From Tipula vernalis (Eukaryota > Arthropoda > Insecta > Diptera > Tipulidae), in the NCBI GenBank assembly GCA_958295665.1, contig OY282559.1, forward strand, positions 263,662,057-263,726,056: DNA of 64,000 nt, given 5' to 3'. The position numbers were made by a program, and so were the translations under genes. The notes below the pieces were generated by a model. That model searched no databases, was not told the DNA's origin, and was given only the letters and a program-made list of their open reading frames with translations. Positions 32,645 to 44,236 of the stretch are shown in pieces. Each line of letters starts with the position of its first letter. Position 1 is the first letter of the stretch.

Positions 32645-34395
32645 CTTTATTTCTTATCCGATTTTGGTGAAATTCAGCACGCACTATAGAAATGGGATTC
32701 TAAAATCATTTTTAGATAAAGTTCTGGAATATGGCCAATTAGGGGATAAATGGTATTCTAAAATGATCCTTAAATGAGATTCTAAAATGATTTTTAGAGG
32801 CAGTTCTGGAATATGGCCAATTAGGAAGGAACTTGGCCATTTCTTATCCGATTTTGGTTAAATTCAGCATACACGATGGAAATGGGATTCTAAATTGATT
32901 TTTAGAGGAAGTTCTGCAATATGCCCATTAGGAGGAAACTTGGCCATTTCTTATCTGATTTTGGTGAAATTCAACATGCACGATAGAAATGGGATTATAA
33001 AATGATTTTTAGGTAAAATTCTGAAATATGGCCAATTAGCAAGGAACTTGGCCATTTCTTATCCGATTTCGATGAAATTCAGCAAGCACGATAGAAATGG
33101 GATTCTAAAATGATTTTTAGATAAAGTTCTGGAATATGGCCAATTAGCAAAGAACTTGGCCTTTTCTTATCCGATATTGATGAAATTCAGCATGTACGAT
33201 GCAAATGAGATTCTAAAATGTTTTTTGGATGAAGTTCTGGAATATGGCCAAGTATAATGGAACTTGCCTAGTTCTCAACCAAATATGATTTAATTTGACA
33301 TGTGCGTTGCAAATGGAATTCTAAAACGATTTGTAGATGAAGTTCTGGAATTTCACCAAGTATGATCGAACTTGCCTAGTTCTCAACCGATTATGATTAA
33401 ATTAGACATTTGCGTTGCAAATGGGATTCTCAAATGATTTTTGTTTGAAGTTCTGTAATATTTCCAAGTATGACGGAACTTGCATATTTCCCAACCGATT
33501 ATTATGAAATTCGACATGTGCGTTGAAAATGGGATTCTTAAATGATTTATAGAAAAGTCATTGAATACATCAAATAACCATTTTTGTATACCACTTCCAA
33601 CGCACATATCCTAATCGTTTAAGGAATTGGCAAGTTCCATCATACTTGGCCATATTCCAGAACTTCATCCAAAAAGCATGTTAGAATCCCATTTCAATCG
33701 CAAGTGTCAAATTTCACTAAAACCGATTAAGGAATAGCCAAGTTCCATGATAATTGGCCATATTCCAAAACTTCATCTAAAAGTCATTTTAGAATTCCAT
33801 TTCAATCGTGCATGCTGAATTTCATCAATATCGGATAAGAAATTACTAAGTTCCTTCCTAATTGGCCATATTCCAGAACTTTCTCTAAAAATCATTTTAG
33901 AATCCCATTTCCATCGTGCATTCTGAATTTCATCAATATCGGATAAGAAATGGCCAAGTTCCTTCCTAATTGGCCATATTCCAGAACTTTATCTAAAAAT
34001 CATTTTAGAATCCCATTTCAATCGTGCTTGCTGAATTTCATCAATATCGGATAAGAAATTACCAAGTTCCTTCCTAATTGGCCATATTCCAGAACTTTAT
34101 CTAAAAATCATTTTAGAATCCCATTTCTATCGTGCATTCTGAATTTCATCGAAATCGGATAAGAAATGGCCAAGTTTCCTCCTAATTGGCCATATACCAG
34201 AACTTCCTCTAAAAATCATTTAAGAATCCCATTTCCATCGTGCATGCTGTATTTTACCAAAATCGGATAAGAAATCTCCAAGTTCCATCCCAATTGGCAA
34301 TATTCCAGAATTTTATCTAAAAATCATTTTAGAATCCCATTTCCATTGTGCATGCTGAATTTCATCAAAATCGGATAAGAAATGGCCAAGTTCCA
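32645..34395. repeat. Palindromic array of 108-bp repeats (9 forward, 7 reverse)
   Basis: Using GGGATTCT as the marker, forward units start at 32694 and 32776 (partial), then 32884, 32991, 33099, 33207, 33315, 33423 and 33531. Reverse units, marked AGAATCCC, start at 33683, 33791, 33899, 34007, 34115, 34223 and 34331. The period is 107-108 throughout. Typical unit words are TTGGCCATATTCCAGAACTT, AAATTTCATCAAAATCGGAT-like and AAGAAATGGCCAAGTTCC. The two arrays face each other around 33610, with about 45 unmatched bases near 33557-33600. Inner units on both sides share a variant type (AACTTGCC..., TGCGTTG), distinct from outer units. There is no coding capacity. Confidence 0.92.
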
Positions 34396-34496
34396 AACAA
34401 ATGTCTTATATTTACGTATCTGCCAAGTAAATGTCTTATGTATACATATGAATACATATATGCCAAGTAAATACATATCTCTATAATGTCACATTC

Positions 34497-34673
34497 AAAT
34501 TGAAGTGATTTCGATATCGATTATTTCATAATAGATATTTTCGATGCCATCGAAACTCACGAGATTATCGGAAAAAAACTCTATCGAAAATTTCATGATA
34601 GGTATTTTCGACGCTATCGAAACACTCGATATTATCGAAAAAAACGCTATCGAAAATTTCATAATAGGGCCCC
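34497..34673. repeat. Right arm of foldback element: about three subrepeats of 59 bases
   Basis: Units carry TTTCATAATAGATATTTTCG, TTTCATGATAGGTATTTTCG and TTTCATAATAGGGCCCC at their ends, with GATATTATCGAAAAA-type centres. It is the inverted partner of 31340-31553, but the unit length (about 59) differs from the left arm (about 51), so the arms have evolved separately. Short TGCCAAGTAAATACATAT-like repeats lie just inside (34400-34490). Confidence 0.82.
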
Positions 34674-36902
34674 TGATTTTATTGCTAACGAATACGAAGG
34701 ATTTATATATTATATTGTGCATATACATTTTCGATTCTTTGTGTTTAGCTTCAAATCGCATTGCCCAAAGATGTCTTAAAGGCCCACAATTTTTAATTGC
34801 CGTGGCATAGTGAACTAAAAAGTGATGTTTTGGTTTAAGAGTTGGTCCATAGAGCTCGATGTATAATAAATGGTGATTTTCTATTAACCGTTTTAATTTG
34901 TTTAGTTCATTTAAGGTATATTCTGATTGATGTAATAAATCAATTATTTGAATTAATAATGTTAATAGTTTCCAATGACGATTTTGCTGGGGAATTAAGT
35001 CACCTATCATTAGGGGCAAAAAGTGCACAAAGCACATCATTTCACTGGCAGACATTTTGAGGTCAAATCTTTTTAATTTGGTTAGCTCAAGATCTGGAGA
35101 AATATTTCCTATTTCAGTTTCACCAAATTGAAAGAATTTTTTTCTGCTATTTAAAATATCAATCGATATTATATTATCTTCTATTATAGCTGATAATATT
35201 TTGCATAATATATCATATCGACAAACTCAAAAACACAACTAGTTTTAATTCCAGTTTCTTTAAAATTATTAATTAACAAGTCTTCCATGTAATTATCTTT
35301 ATTCCTTAAAAAAGATTCTAATTCTGAAACGTCGGTTTTGGTATCTTCACGGTTTCTAGTACAAACACGGCAAAACGTTTTGAATGATTGAACTAAGCCG
35401 AGAATGCTATTCATCCCTAGGTTATCACCAACAATCACACCTAAAACAAAACGAATTCTAAAACTACCTTCCAGAGTATTAATGTCAATACCTTCTTCTA
35501 GTTCTTTTAATTGTTCAACCAAGTGGTGAAATGAGTTGTCGTTGCCAAAAATTTTAATATTGCTAGTAGCAATAAATGCACAAGGAAAAATTAAATCTAA
35601 TTTAGATAACAAATATTGTGGCATAGTGGGGAAACTATAATAGAAGCCGCATATTGAAGAACAGTGGCTACCTAAAGCATTATTAATTTGAAAATCATCA
35701 GCATATAAAACATAAGGTATAACCAGATCATCTTTATATTTAAGTTTCTTTATTTTAAAAAGTTCTGCGGACGCAAAATTTTGTAAATTATTAGAACTCA
35801 AATATTTATCAGTATTTTTTAATGTTTGCTTTAATATATGTGGAAGTTCAAAAATGGATTTGATTTGAAACACTAATGGCATTACATATATGTTTGAAGT
35901 TTTAGGCGCTAACGTAGGATTTCCTGACTGGACCGTTTCCGAGACAGTGTTACTAACCACAAACGTAGAAGGGTGATCGAATAAGTTTCTTTCTTTTAAT
36001 AGTTTGAAAAGACGGTGCTCGGTGTTTATTTCTTTAAATGGATTATTACAGAAATCCAATATATTTTCCAACTTATTTAGATCATTTATAGTTTTATCTT
36101 GAATTGTATTCTTTATGGCACTTGATACTAATGTTAACAGTTTTTGTATCAAATTTTGAATTTCTAAAGCTTGTTTTCTAGACAAGTTATTATTTGCATA
36201 AAGTTGCAAAGATAATGTTTAAGAATTTTTTTTTAAATCTTCTATGAAATTTTCTATTCCGATAGGTGTACTATTGGCAGGCTCTATAATTTAATTTTCC
36301 GGTAATACCTTATTTACGTCATCAAAATTCGTTATTTGGACTGATTAAGAATATTTGTTTACCATTAGGTTACTTGTGTCGTATTTATGCAATTTATCCA
36401 AGTGAGATCGAAGTGTTGAAAAATTTGAAAATAGTTGGTTACACTCATTTTGTTTACATCTAACTATAATTGATTTTCCAGTAATTAAATGATCAAATTT
36501 ATAATGGCGTATCAAAACTGTTGAGTTTGGATAGCGTTTTAAACATTTGAAACAAATAAACATTGTTAATTAATGTAATGTATTTTTATTTAAGACTAAA
36601 ACAAGGATCCCGATTTATAAATTTCAAAAAAGTAAAGATAATATTCATACACTCTTAAAAAAAAATTATATGTAATTAATAAACGCATTTAAAAAACCTC
36701 TTTAAGATGTCATATGGTTAATAAGGGAGACTAAACTTGCCGATTTCACATCAAATTTGGTATAAATATTAAAAAAGTTTTGCTGAAGAAAATTCCATGG
36801 TAGTTTACAAGCTTTTGGATATTTTAAATTAAATATTTGGAAAATTTGAAAACAGGTAACTAGACTTTCAATAATGATGGAATTTTATAAAGTGTACCAT
36901 CA

Positions 36903-37817
36903 AAATAAACATAAAAGTTTTTTTAATTTAGAGCAAACTGAACCTTCTACCACGAGTAAGGGTTGTATTGTCAATCCACTATAGTAATATTTTGATGTCA
37001 AACTTTCAATTTTCCTTTGATAATCATTTATACACTCTAAATGTAAAACAAATGATTCTTGGGCATCTGCAATGGTAGATTTTCTTTTGTTGCTGCCTTC
37101 TTTGTCCTTGAATCTGGCCGTAGAGAGTAAAACTGAATTCAGCAATGTTGTTAAGATATAGTCTTCAGTATCTGTAAGCAAATACACATCATATTAAGCA
37201 AAACAGTTCATCATATTACACCGCAATTATCCTATTATACCGCAATTCGTGACAGTTTTCGACAGGTTAAACAATTTTTGACAGGCTAAATTGTTAATAT
37301 TGATCTCATAATATGTACAATTTTTTTTTTTAAATAAATCCCATTTTGATAAAAGAATTAGTTCTTTCCCGGGGTACATTAAATTAAAGTCAATTTCAAT
37401 CTGAAAAATGAAAAATCATATTAAAAACTGGTAATTGGATTCGGTATGAACGTTTATTTATTTTACCAAGTCTGGGGCTTTACTATGTAAAAGCTTTGGC
37501 CAACCTTTTAAGAATTCGGAAATAGTATTTGTTTTTAAATCTCTTTGGCGGATTAGATACGTTTTTTTCCATTTATCCTTAACTTCTTCCCAATTTTCAA
37601 TTTCCCGTTGTAGCGCAGTTTTAAGGGCAACCGATATTGTTTCATCAAACTCAATTGACTGATCTGGCTCTTTGGATACTGAATTGTCTCGATCCAGATC
37701 ATCTGGAGTACAGCATGAAGTATTGGATTTCAACCTTTTACATCTGCTATTTGCGTATTTACAAAAAAGTTTACCGCTTGGATTTTTTTTCCCCTGACGT
37801 GGTATGTAGTAGTATTC
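36903..37817 (-). pseudogene. Spliced transposon-associated gene, exons 2-4 (function unknown)
   Basis: Three minus-strand exons can be read. Exon A (37817-37467, 117 codons, phase 0/0) starts after TTGAATAG and ends before GTAAAA; it reads EYYYIPRQGKKNPSGKLF near the start and TISEFLKGWPKLLHSKAPDL at the end. Exon B starts at 37400 after TTTTTCAG and reads IEIDFNLMYPGKELILLSKW; its 3' end seems eroded near 37315. Exon C (37171-36903) starts after TTGCTTACAG and ends LLVVEGSVCSKLKKLLCLF. I recognise this as a family of uncharacterised proteins widespread in insects and often repeated in genomes, here next to a tnp2-like gene. I cannot name a function. Its preceding exon appears to be at 44237-44449 on the other strand. 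Confidence 0.55.
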
Positions 37818-37997
37818 CTATTCAATTGTATATGTAAATTGAGATGTAAATTAGAAATGATATTGATAGTACTGTATTAATATGCTGATTTTGCATATTA
37901 GTTAAACAGAGGTTAGGTTAGGTTGGAGTGGCTGCTTACGCACACTTAGACCGGTGACGGTCCATTGTGATACCACAGGATGTATCCCCTTTTACCC

Positions 37998-40900
37998 CTA
38001 TTGGAACCATTTCGAGCTACTTATGTAGCGTAAGACGTCCCGCACTTTACTGTTTTCGAGATCCGAGAGGCAGTCCATCTTGAACTTACCTAAGTGTTTG
38101 TGCCTTCTGAGAGCCAATGCCGGACACGAGCAAAGGAAGTGGACCAACGTCTTTTCCTCCTCTTCGTCCAAGCAGCTTCTGCAGAAGTCATTAGCCTCCA
38201 GACCCAGCCTTCTTGCATGTTCTCCAAAAAGGCAGTGTCCTGTGAGAATTCCCACGACCGTTCTTAATTCACGTCTGCGTAAGGATATTAATGCCCTAGT
38301 GCGCCCCAAGTCCAGCTTTGGCCAAACTTGTCTTGCAACTCCACAGGTGAGGGTGTTAGACCACCTTTCCCCCTGAGGATAGCGCCTGCTTTCCAAGTGC
38401 TTGTCTCAGCGCTGTAATAGGCCTCCCCAGACTTGCCCTTTCCGGTTGCAGCTGGAGAGTCGTACCATGCCTAGCAAGTTCATCTGCCCTGCAGTTCCCC
38501 ATGACGCTCGAGTGACCTGGGACCCAGACTACCTGGATATTGAAATGTTCACACATCTCATTTAAAGATGAGTGACAACTCAACGCCACCCGTGACGCCA
38601 AAGATACCGATTCTAACGACCGGATCGCCGCTTGACTGTCCACATAGATTGTGATATCGACTGAGGATAGCACATTATGTTTCAACCACGACATGACCTC
38701 CTCAATCGCTACGACTTCAGCTTGGTACACGCTGCAGTAATCAGGGAGACGAATAGAAATGTTTACATTTAATTTGTCACAGAATACTCCAGCTCCCACT
38801 TTGCCGTCTAGCTTGGAGCCATCTGTGAAAAATTGCAACGCTTTGGTTTCCGATAACGGTCTATCCCTGCAGGATTCCCATGAAGGGAAGGAGGTCCGAA
38901 ATCGCTTCTCGAAGCGTAGAGTAGGTTTAATGTAGTCAAGATTCGCCAGCTCATCCTTCAACGATCTAACAATAGTGGAGTGTCCTATACTAAGACACCT
39001 CCACTGAGAGACGGCTGCAAGTCGTACAGCCGTGTCTATTTTCATCAACCACTTTTAAAAGTTATGTTATTATTCTGTGCTAATTAAAATTACCCTTAAA
39101 TCACTGCTATGTTAATTTCTCTTATTAAGATTCAAACCAATTAATTTAGTATTGTTTTTGTATTTGTTTATTAAGATTCGAACCGACTCACTTAATATTG
39201 TATGACAGTTTTTATTGTTAAAAATTTATTGTGAATTTGTCGTAATGGTAAATTTAATTTCTTACCTAAATTATACCATAATTAACAAACGCATAACCAC
39301 AATATATTACCAATTAGATGTCGCGTCGATTTATATGACTCGTCATAAATAAAATTAATATAAATTGGGAAATAAAAAGTTTATTGGTCAGTTCTTTTCC
39401 AACCAAGCAACAAAATATTATATTGTGAAATTTAATTAGTACCTAAAATTTTCAAAACAAGGATAATTAAAACATAAAAAATAAAAAAAAAAATTAATTA
39501 AACTTCAATCGTTTATTTTTATTTTTTGAGTGCAAAAATTTTATTAAAGTTTTTTACGAGAAAGTTTTGCTGCATTCGGATTATTCATCGGAATCACAAC
39601 ATTTAAGCCGTATTTGCCGCCATCTGTTTGCCAAAAATGTCGACCGGAAGAAGGTGCAACATAACCTCTAAGGCACTTGTCGGTGTCGACCTCAATGCCC
39701 CGCTAACAAGCATACAGGCTGTTCTTTGCACTCTCTCAATCAAAAAATTACTTTTATAAGTAACCTTGTCCAGAGCTGGCCACCAAACACCCACCCCGTA
39801 CATGAGTACAGGTCTCACTACAGCGATATAGAGCCAGTGTACCAGCTCTGGCTTCAGACCCCATCTATGACCAATGGCGTTCCTACAGGAGTACAAAGCA
39901 ATAGTAGCTTTGTTTATTCTCTCCAATATGTTGGGCTTCCAACTAAGCTTACTGTCCAAGATAATGCCCAGATATCTAGCTCTGTCAGTAAAAGCAAGTC
40001 TCGTGCCATTTAAGGTAGGAGGGACAACTACCGGGATTTTGTATTTCTTAGTGAAGAGTACCAGCTCTGTCTTGGACGGGTTAATACCAAGTCCACATTT
40101 GCCAGCCCATTTCGTAACGATGGTAAGCGCATTCTGCAATACGTCTACAATCGTGCCCAGGAATTTCCCGGTAACAGCTAAAGCTACGTCATCTGCGTAC
40201 GCGATTACTTCAATACCCTCTCTCTCCAATTCAAGTAGTAACCCGTTTACCACTATGTTCCAGAGAAGAGGGGGACAGAACCCCCCCCCCCTGCGGGGTT
40301 CCCCTAGTTACTCGCCTCTTGATGGTGGAGTCCCCCAACTTCGAGCTAACAATCCTGCTTCCCAGCATATAATTGATTAACCCTATCAGAGGAACGTCCA
40401 CCTCCAAAAATGACAATACCTCCTTGATTGCCTCCGCTTTCACATTATTAAAGTCGCCTTCTATATCCAGGAAAGCCACCAAACAGAATTCCATCGAACT
40501 AATCGATTTCTCAATCGTACACATCAAGGCGTGCAGAGCAGTGTCCACAGATCTACCCTTTGTGTACGCATGCTGAGACGATGCCCACTTCCTGGCTCCT
40601 ATTTTATCTCTGATGTATACATCCATTAGCCTTTCTAAGGTTTTCAAAAGAAAGGATGATAGAGTTATTGGTCTTAGGTCCTTAGGATAGACATGTGAGC
40701 TTTTCCCCGCTTTCGGTATAAACACCACATTGACCTCCGTCCAGTACCTAGGAATATAGCCCAGCTTCAAACACCCTTTGAATATAGCTTCCAGGTAGGG
40801 AAGAATAAATACTGAGTTGTTTTGAAGTTCAGCTGGTATAATTTGATCCGGACCAGCCGATTTAAATGGTTTAAAACCCCTTAGTGCCCATAGAATCCGT

Positions 40901-42174
40901 TTTCTGGTTACGATATCCTCTGGGAACACTGACAGTGACTCCTGATGATTGCTACGCACCAACAGGTCTTCAAAGCTCCCTGGGAAGCGTGTCTCGAAGA
41001 GAAGCTCCAGAGACTCTCCACTAAAAGCTGTCCAAGATCCGTCCGGTTTTATAAAAAAACTAGGACTAGATGTACTTTTGGAAAGAATCTTTCTAAGACG
41101 GGAGGTTTCGGATACCCCTTCCATTTTATCACAGAAGATTCTCCAAGACCTCTTTTGTGCCTTTCTTAGTTCTTTCTTATAAATTCCGAGTTTCTCCTAA
41201 TAGGAGTCCCAATCCTGAGCCTCTCTTGTATTTTTGGCTCTATTAAAGGCTGTCCTACAAGCCTTCCGATAGGCTCCTAGTTCCCTGGACCACCATACCG
41301 GTTTTTGTCTACCCTTAGGCTTAGCCAGTGGGCAGGCAGCACGAAAGGATCTGTTGCATGCGCTAGTAACGCTAGCCACCATGTCCTCCAGCTCCCCAAC
41401 GGTCGTCGGGGGCTCCATAGCCCTCGTCGGTAACATTTTCTCCAATAATTCCCCATATTTGCTCCAGTTGGTCCTTCCAGGGTTCCTGAAGGCTTCCCGG
41501 GTAGCAGGGTGAATATCGAGGCTATAGGTTAAATATCGATGATCAGAAAAGGAGTGTTCCTTATCCACCCTCCAATTTTTAACCATATGAAGAATATTAT
41601 TTGAGGCAAGGGTCACGTCTAGAACCTCCTGCCTGTTACTAGTAATAAATGTGGGTTCCCCCCCAATATTACACACTGAAAGGTTAGTACTCATCAAAAA
41701 ATCAAAAAGCGACTCACCTCTTTCATTAATGTCTGTGCTTCCCCAGATAGTGTGATGCGCATTAGCATCAACTCCCAGTACCACACCTACCTTTGATTGT
41801 TCCGCTTTACGGATCAGCTCCTCCAGGTTATCCGGAGGAACCTCCTTCTCCCGGTCCATGTAGGCTGAAACTAGCCAGAATCTACAAGTGCCTACTTCCA
41901 GGCTAACTGCAGTAGTGTCACCATTGCTGTATTGAGAGAGAAGGAAAAGATTAATATTATTTTTCCCAAGAATACAAGATCTGATTTTCCCAGACTTACT
42001 AGAGGATATAATTTTGTACCTTTTGGTTCTGAGGCCACATATCCTGTTATTGTTAATCCAAGGTTCTTGGATTAGTATCACATCCTCACCCGAACTAGTC
42101 AGCCTGAGGAGTAGAGCTGCCGAAGCAGCCTTAGAATGGTGAAGGTTAATTTGAGTTATCTTAATCATAACCAT
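37998..42174 (-). pseudogene. LOA LINE ORF2: endonuclease, reverse transcriptase, RNase H, zinc knuckle; four breaks
   Basis: The N-terminal AP-type endonuclease (42174-41500) keeps ITQINLHHSKAA, LIQEPWI, GVDANAHHTIWGS and FSDHRYLTY, so its active-site residues look intact. The linker ends with a TAG stop at 41197-41199; the same frame resumes with the RT (PKDLRPITLSSFLLKTLERL, FLDIEGDFNN). A shift in a C/G run near 40290 breaks RGTPQGG, after which VIAYADDVAL carries the catalytic pair. The 572-bp insertion (39034-39605) splits the RT thumb from RNase H, which keeps TDGSKLDGKVGAGVF, YQAEVVAIEE, YVDSQAAI and CRADELAR. Another shift near 38370 precedes the knuckle CRSCLDEEEEKTLVHFLCSC. With few breaks for its length, it is a rather recent but dead copy. 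Confidence 0.88.
39034..39605. mobile_element. 572-bp AT-rich insertion in LOA ORF2 with 6-base duplication
   Basis: AGCCGT lies on both sides (39028-39033 and 39606-39611), and the LOA frame reads on from one side to the other once the insert is skipped. The insert is AT-rich, unlike the LINE. It contains a worn tandem pair TTATTAAGATTC(A/G)AACC (about 39121 and 39168). I found no terminal inverted repeat or poly(A). On the minus strand it has TGTTGTGATTCC near its start, compatible with a solo LTR, but this is unproven. Confidence 0.7.
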
Positions 42175-42221
42175 TTCACCTCTATCTACCTCTATGATAA
42201 ATTCCTGCTACCGCAGGAATA

Positions 42222-43529
42222 TTAATTCCCGGTATTTTGGGATGCGCCGGATGCGCACGTCTCGCCACTCCTCATACCCTCTGTAGAGGACTTGTCAGTG
42301 CCCCCCCGTCTGGCCGGGCTGCCGACATCCTCCTCCATCGGTACACCAGCTCCTTCGCTTATGTGCCCCTCCTCATCCTTCGAGAGAGTCCTTGCCCTAC
42401 CGAGGTCGCCGGATTCACTCACCCCCCTACCCTCATCTTCTTCCCCCATGCTGCTGGTACCCCCTTCAGGGCTGGGCGGGTTGCCACTATCCTCCGGTTG
42501 GCCTTCCGTACGCGCTTTCGCCCCATCCTTCTTATAAACGTTGAGAGTAATTGACCCGAAACCGAAGTCAATTACTCCCTTCGTTTTGTGAAGGAGGGCA
42601 AGGGACTCCTTATTTATTACCATGATTGATAATTTCGAGCCCCCCTTGACCTCCTCCTGCTTGACGATCTTCCAATTTCCAGTCGGAAGATTCGGGTTAC
42701 TGGCCTGAATGATTTTCAAAGCCCCGCCAGGGCTAGCCGGTTCTGATGGCAGCCAGACACGTGCCCTCGGCCTGCTGGGAATTTCCTCCCGGCTAACTGC
42801 CACAAGCTTTGCGCCTGGCCACACCTCCCATACTTTGGCTATAGCCTTTTTGTACAGATCCACAGATCTAGAGTCCGAGCATGCAGTCATCTTCAAACGC
42901 CCCTGATACCATCCCGCATCTCTGCAGGATGGGGGTGGTCCCGGATTTTCACCCGGGACCTTTAAAAAGACAAGGTTGAGTGCATTATACACCAACCTCC
43001 ATTTTTCCGCCGTGATGCTCCCATCTTCTTGACATTCGTCAATGACGGCTAGCATCAACACATGCTCCCTCAGGACCTCGCTGAACAGCTTTGTCCCTGA
43101 GTTGGAGCTCGGCTTCTTTTCAGTCACCAACTTGGCCCGCTTGCTGTTGACTACTTCCACCTCGTCCTGGGACCGCTGTCTTTTCGACAGCTGGTCCCTT
43201 TCCGAGCTTCCGCAGCCCACAGTTCTCCTTGCCTAAGCTACTGATGTTCTTTGCTCTTCCGTAAGCTACCCCTCGGGGGTCGCAGCCCACTTCTCGAGAA
43301 TTCGGAACGCCGAGTGGCGATTCCTGTATCGCCTTTTCGCCGGAGGAATGTCTCTCGTCCCACTCCCCTGTGCTGCGTTGGTACCGCTAACTCCCGGGAC
43401 TTGTGCCCTAGAGTCAACCACCTTTGCAACCTTAGAGGCCCCACCCGTCTGGTTCGAGGTACCTCCCTCCGCTGATACCGGCTTTTGAGGAGAGCCGGTG
43501 CCCTTTGTTTTTGTGTTTGATCTTTTCAT
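42222..43529 (-). pseudogene. LOA LINE ORF1 (nucleic-acid-binding protein), two in-frame stops
   Basis: One minus-strand frame runs from 43529 to 42222 with stops only near 43266 and 43235, leaving MKRSNTKTKGTGSPQKPVSA-type sequence before and 332 residues after. The basic, Ser/Pro-rich start includes PAKRRYRNRHSAFRILEKWA. The central region (SEVLREHVLMLAVIDE, WYQGRLKMTACSDSRSVDLY, WEVWPGAKLVAVSREEIPSR) is the DUF4780-type domain seen in ORF1 of insect LOA elements. The tail is acidic and Gly/Ser-rich. ORF1 proteins package the LINE RNA. ORF2 starts 47 bases after its stop. Confidence 0.85.
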
Positions 43530-44236
43530 TGGATTCCCACGAGTATCGGAGAAATAAAGATCCGCCTGCGCAGAGGTCCGTATACGCAGGTAAGGCTAAT
43601 TACAACTAGAGGTCGCCAGGTATTCAGAGGGCTCCGTTAGCGACTGGGCTTTGTTAAATGGGCCCCCAGCCTAGTTGACCATCAGCACGGGTCGCTTAAC
43701 ACCTTAATCCAGCCCATTCGGTTCGCTAGCTCCCCGGCCTCCCTGCACCCCCTTCCCTCCGCCCATTCTCTCCCCCATTCACCTAATCACATGGAGAGCC
43801 CAATCCAATGGGATCCATTCCATTCACCGGGTCACCCGTTTATAGGGTCCCCCACTCATCACCCGCGGAGATTCCGGAGGTGCAGAGAGGACGTGACGCC
43901 CAGTCCGCCGTGGTTATTGGTCGATGGTTTTCTGGCGCCATCTGTTCGCCTTTCCATGCTGGGCATTATAGGCACTAAGAATTTATTGAACTGAGGTTAA
44001 CCACTCCCCAGTTCCCTGAGACTCTCCCACCAGCTGAACTGCGGTTGGGGGCGGCTTATTTAATTCACCGCTAACCTACCTATCGATAGGTCGTCCACTA
44101 TTCACCACCTGTGGCTGTGACCCCCCGATAGCTGCCGCCACGGGTAGTTAAACATAATAAACTATATTTATTATTTAAACTATATTTTATATTTAATGCA
44201 AATTGTTGTGTATAATGTATTTTTTTTAATTTAAAG

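Larger units (their letters stand above)
31340..34673. mobile_element. 3.3 kb foldback-like element with GGGGCCC ends
   Basis: The left end GGGGCCCTATTATGAAATTT and the right end are exact inverted copies for about 36 bases. Inside each end are tandem subunits built on CGATAG...TATCGAAAATGAGC (left) and its reverse (right). Between the arms lie a DD41D mariner remnant and a palindromic array of 108-bp repeats. The element interrupts the tnp2-like gene between the block ending VFVSNKI and the block starting LKFSQILFKYENG, so its borders are supported by the host frame. No clear target duplication was seen. Confidence 0.75.
30886..36563 (-). pseudogene. C2H2-finger plus tnp2-like transposase gene, broken and interrupted
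   Basis: Read on the minus strand, the N-terminus (36563-36345) has two C2H2 fingers: CFKCLKRYPNSTVLIRHYKFDH and CNQLFSNFSTLRSHLDKLH-type. The frame then meets three in-frame stops (36345 and two more before 36230). The next block (36209-35184) has VPYVLYADDFQINNALGSH, GVIVGDNLGMNSILG and CRVCTRN. After a frameshift near 35223 come MSASEMMCFVHF, LIGDL-like MIGDLIPQQN and KPKHHFLVHYA with GPLRHLWAMRFEAKHKE (35055-34700). The C-terminal part resumes at about 31330-30886 beyond the 3.3 kb insertion. The layout parallels CACTA tnp2 proteins: GD...P-like turn, C..C, then HL/GP/W/RxE. Similar C2H2 proteins are common in insect, cnidarian and fish genomes. Catalysis is inferred, not shown. Confidence 0.6.
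37909..44144 (-). mobile_element. Near full-length LOA-type LINE (copy 2) with 10-base target duplication
   Basis: The element is 6236 bp, flanked on both sides by TAGTTAAACA (37899-37908 and 44145-44154). Read on the minus strand it has a GC-rich 5' UTR (about 44144-43530), ORF1 (43529-42222), ORF2 (42174-37998) with endonuclease, RT, RNase H and zinc knuckle, and a short 3' UTR. Instead of poly(A) the 3' end is AACCTAACCTAACCTC (TTAGG-type on the plus strand). It carries a 572-bp later insertion (39034-39605) and several coding breaks. GC content is far above the surroundings. It lies between the oppositely oriented exons of the spliced gene. Confidence 0.92.

Noticed and set aside
32645..34395. 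Regular repeats that could suggest a CRISPR-like array
   Set aside because: Units are contiguous, diverged and 108 bases long with no unique spacers, and the setting is an insect intron.
42237..42554. Pro/Ser-rich plus-strand frame
   Set aside because: It is a shadow of LOA ORF1 on the opposite strand; the minus strand has the recognisable domain.
43791..43994. Open frame on the + strand in GC-rich sequence
   Set aside because: It is the antisense of the LOA LINE 5' UTR, and its openness follows from GC content.
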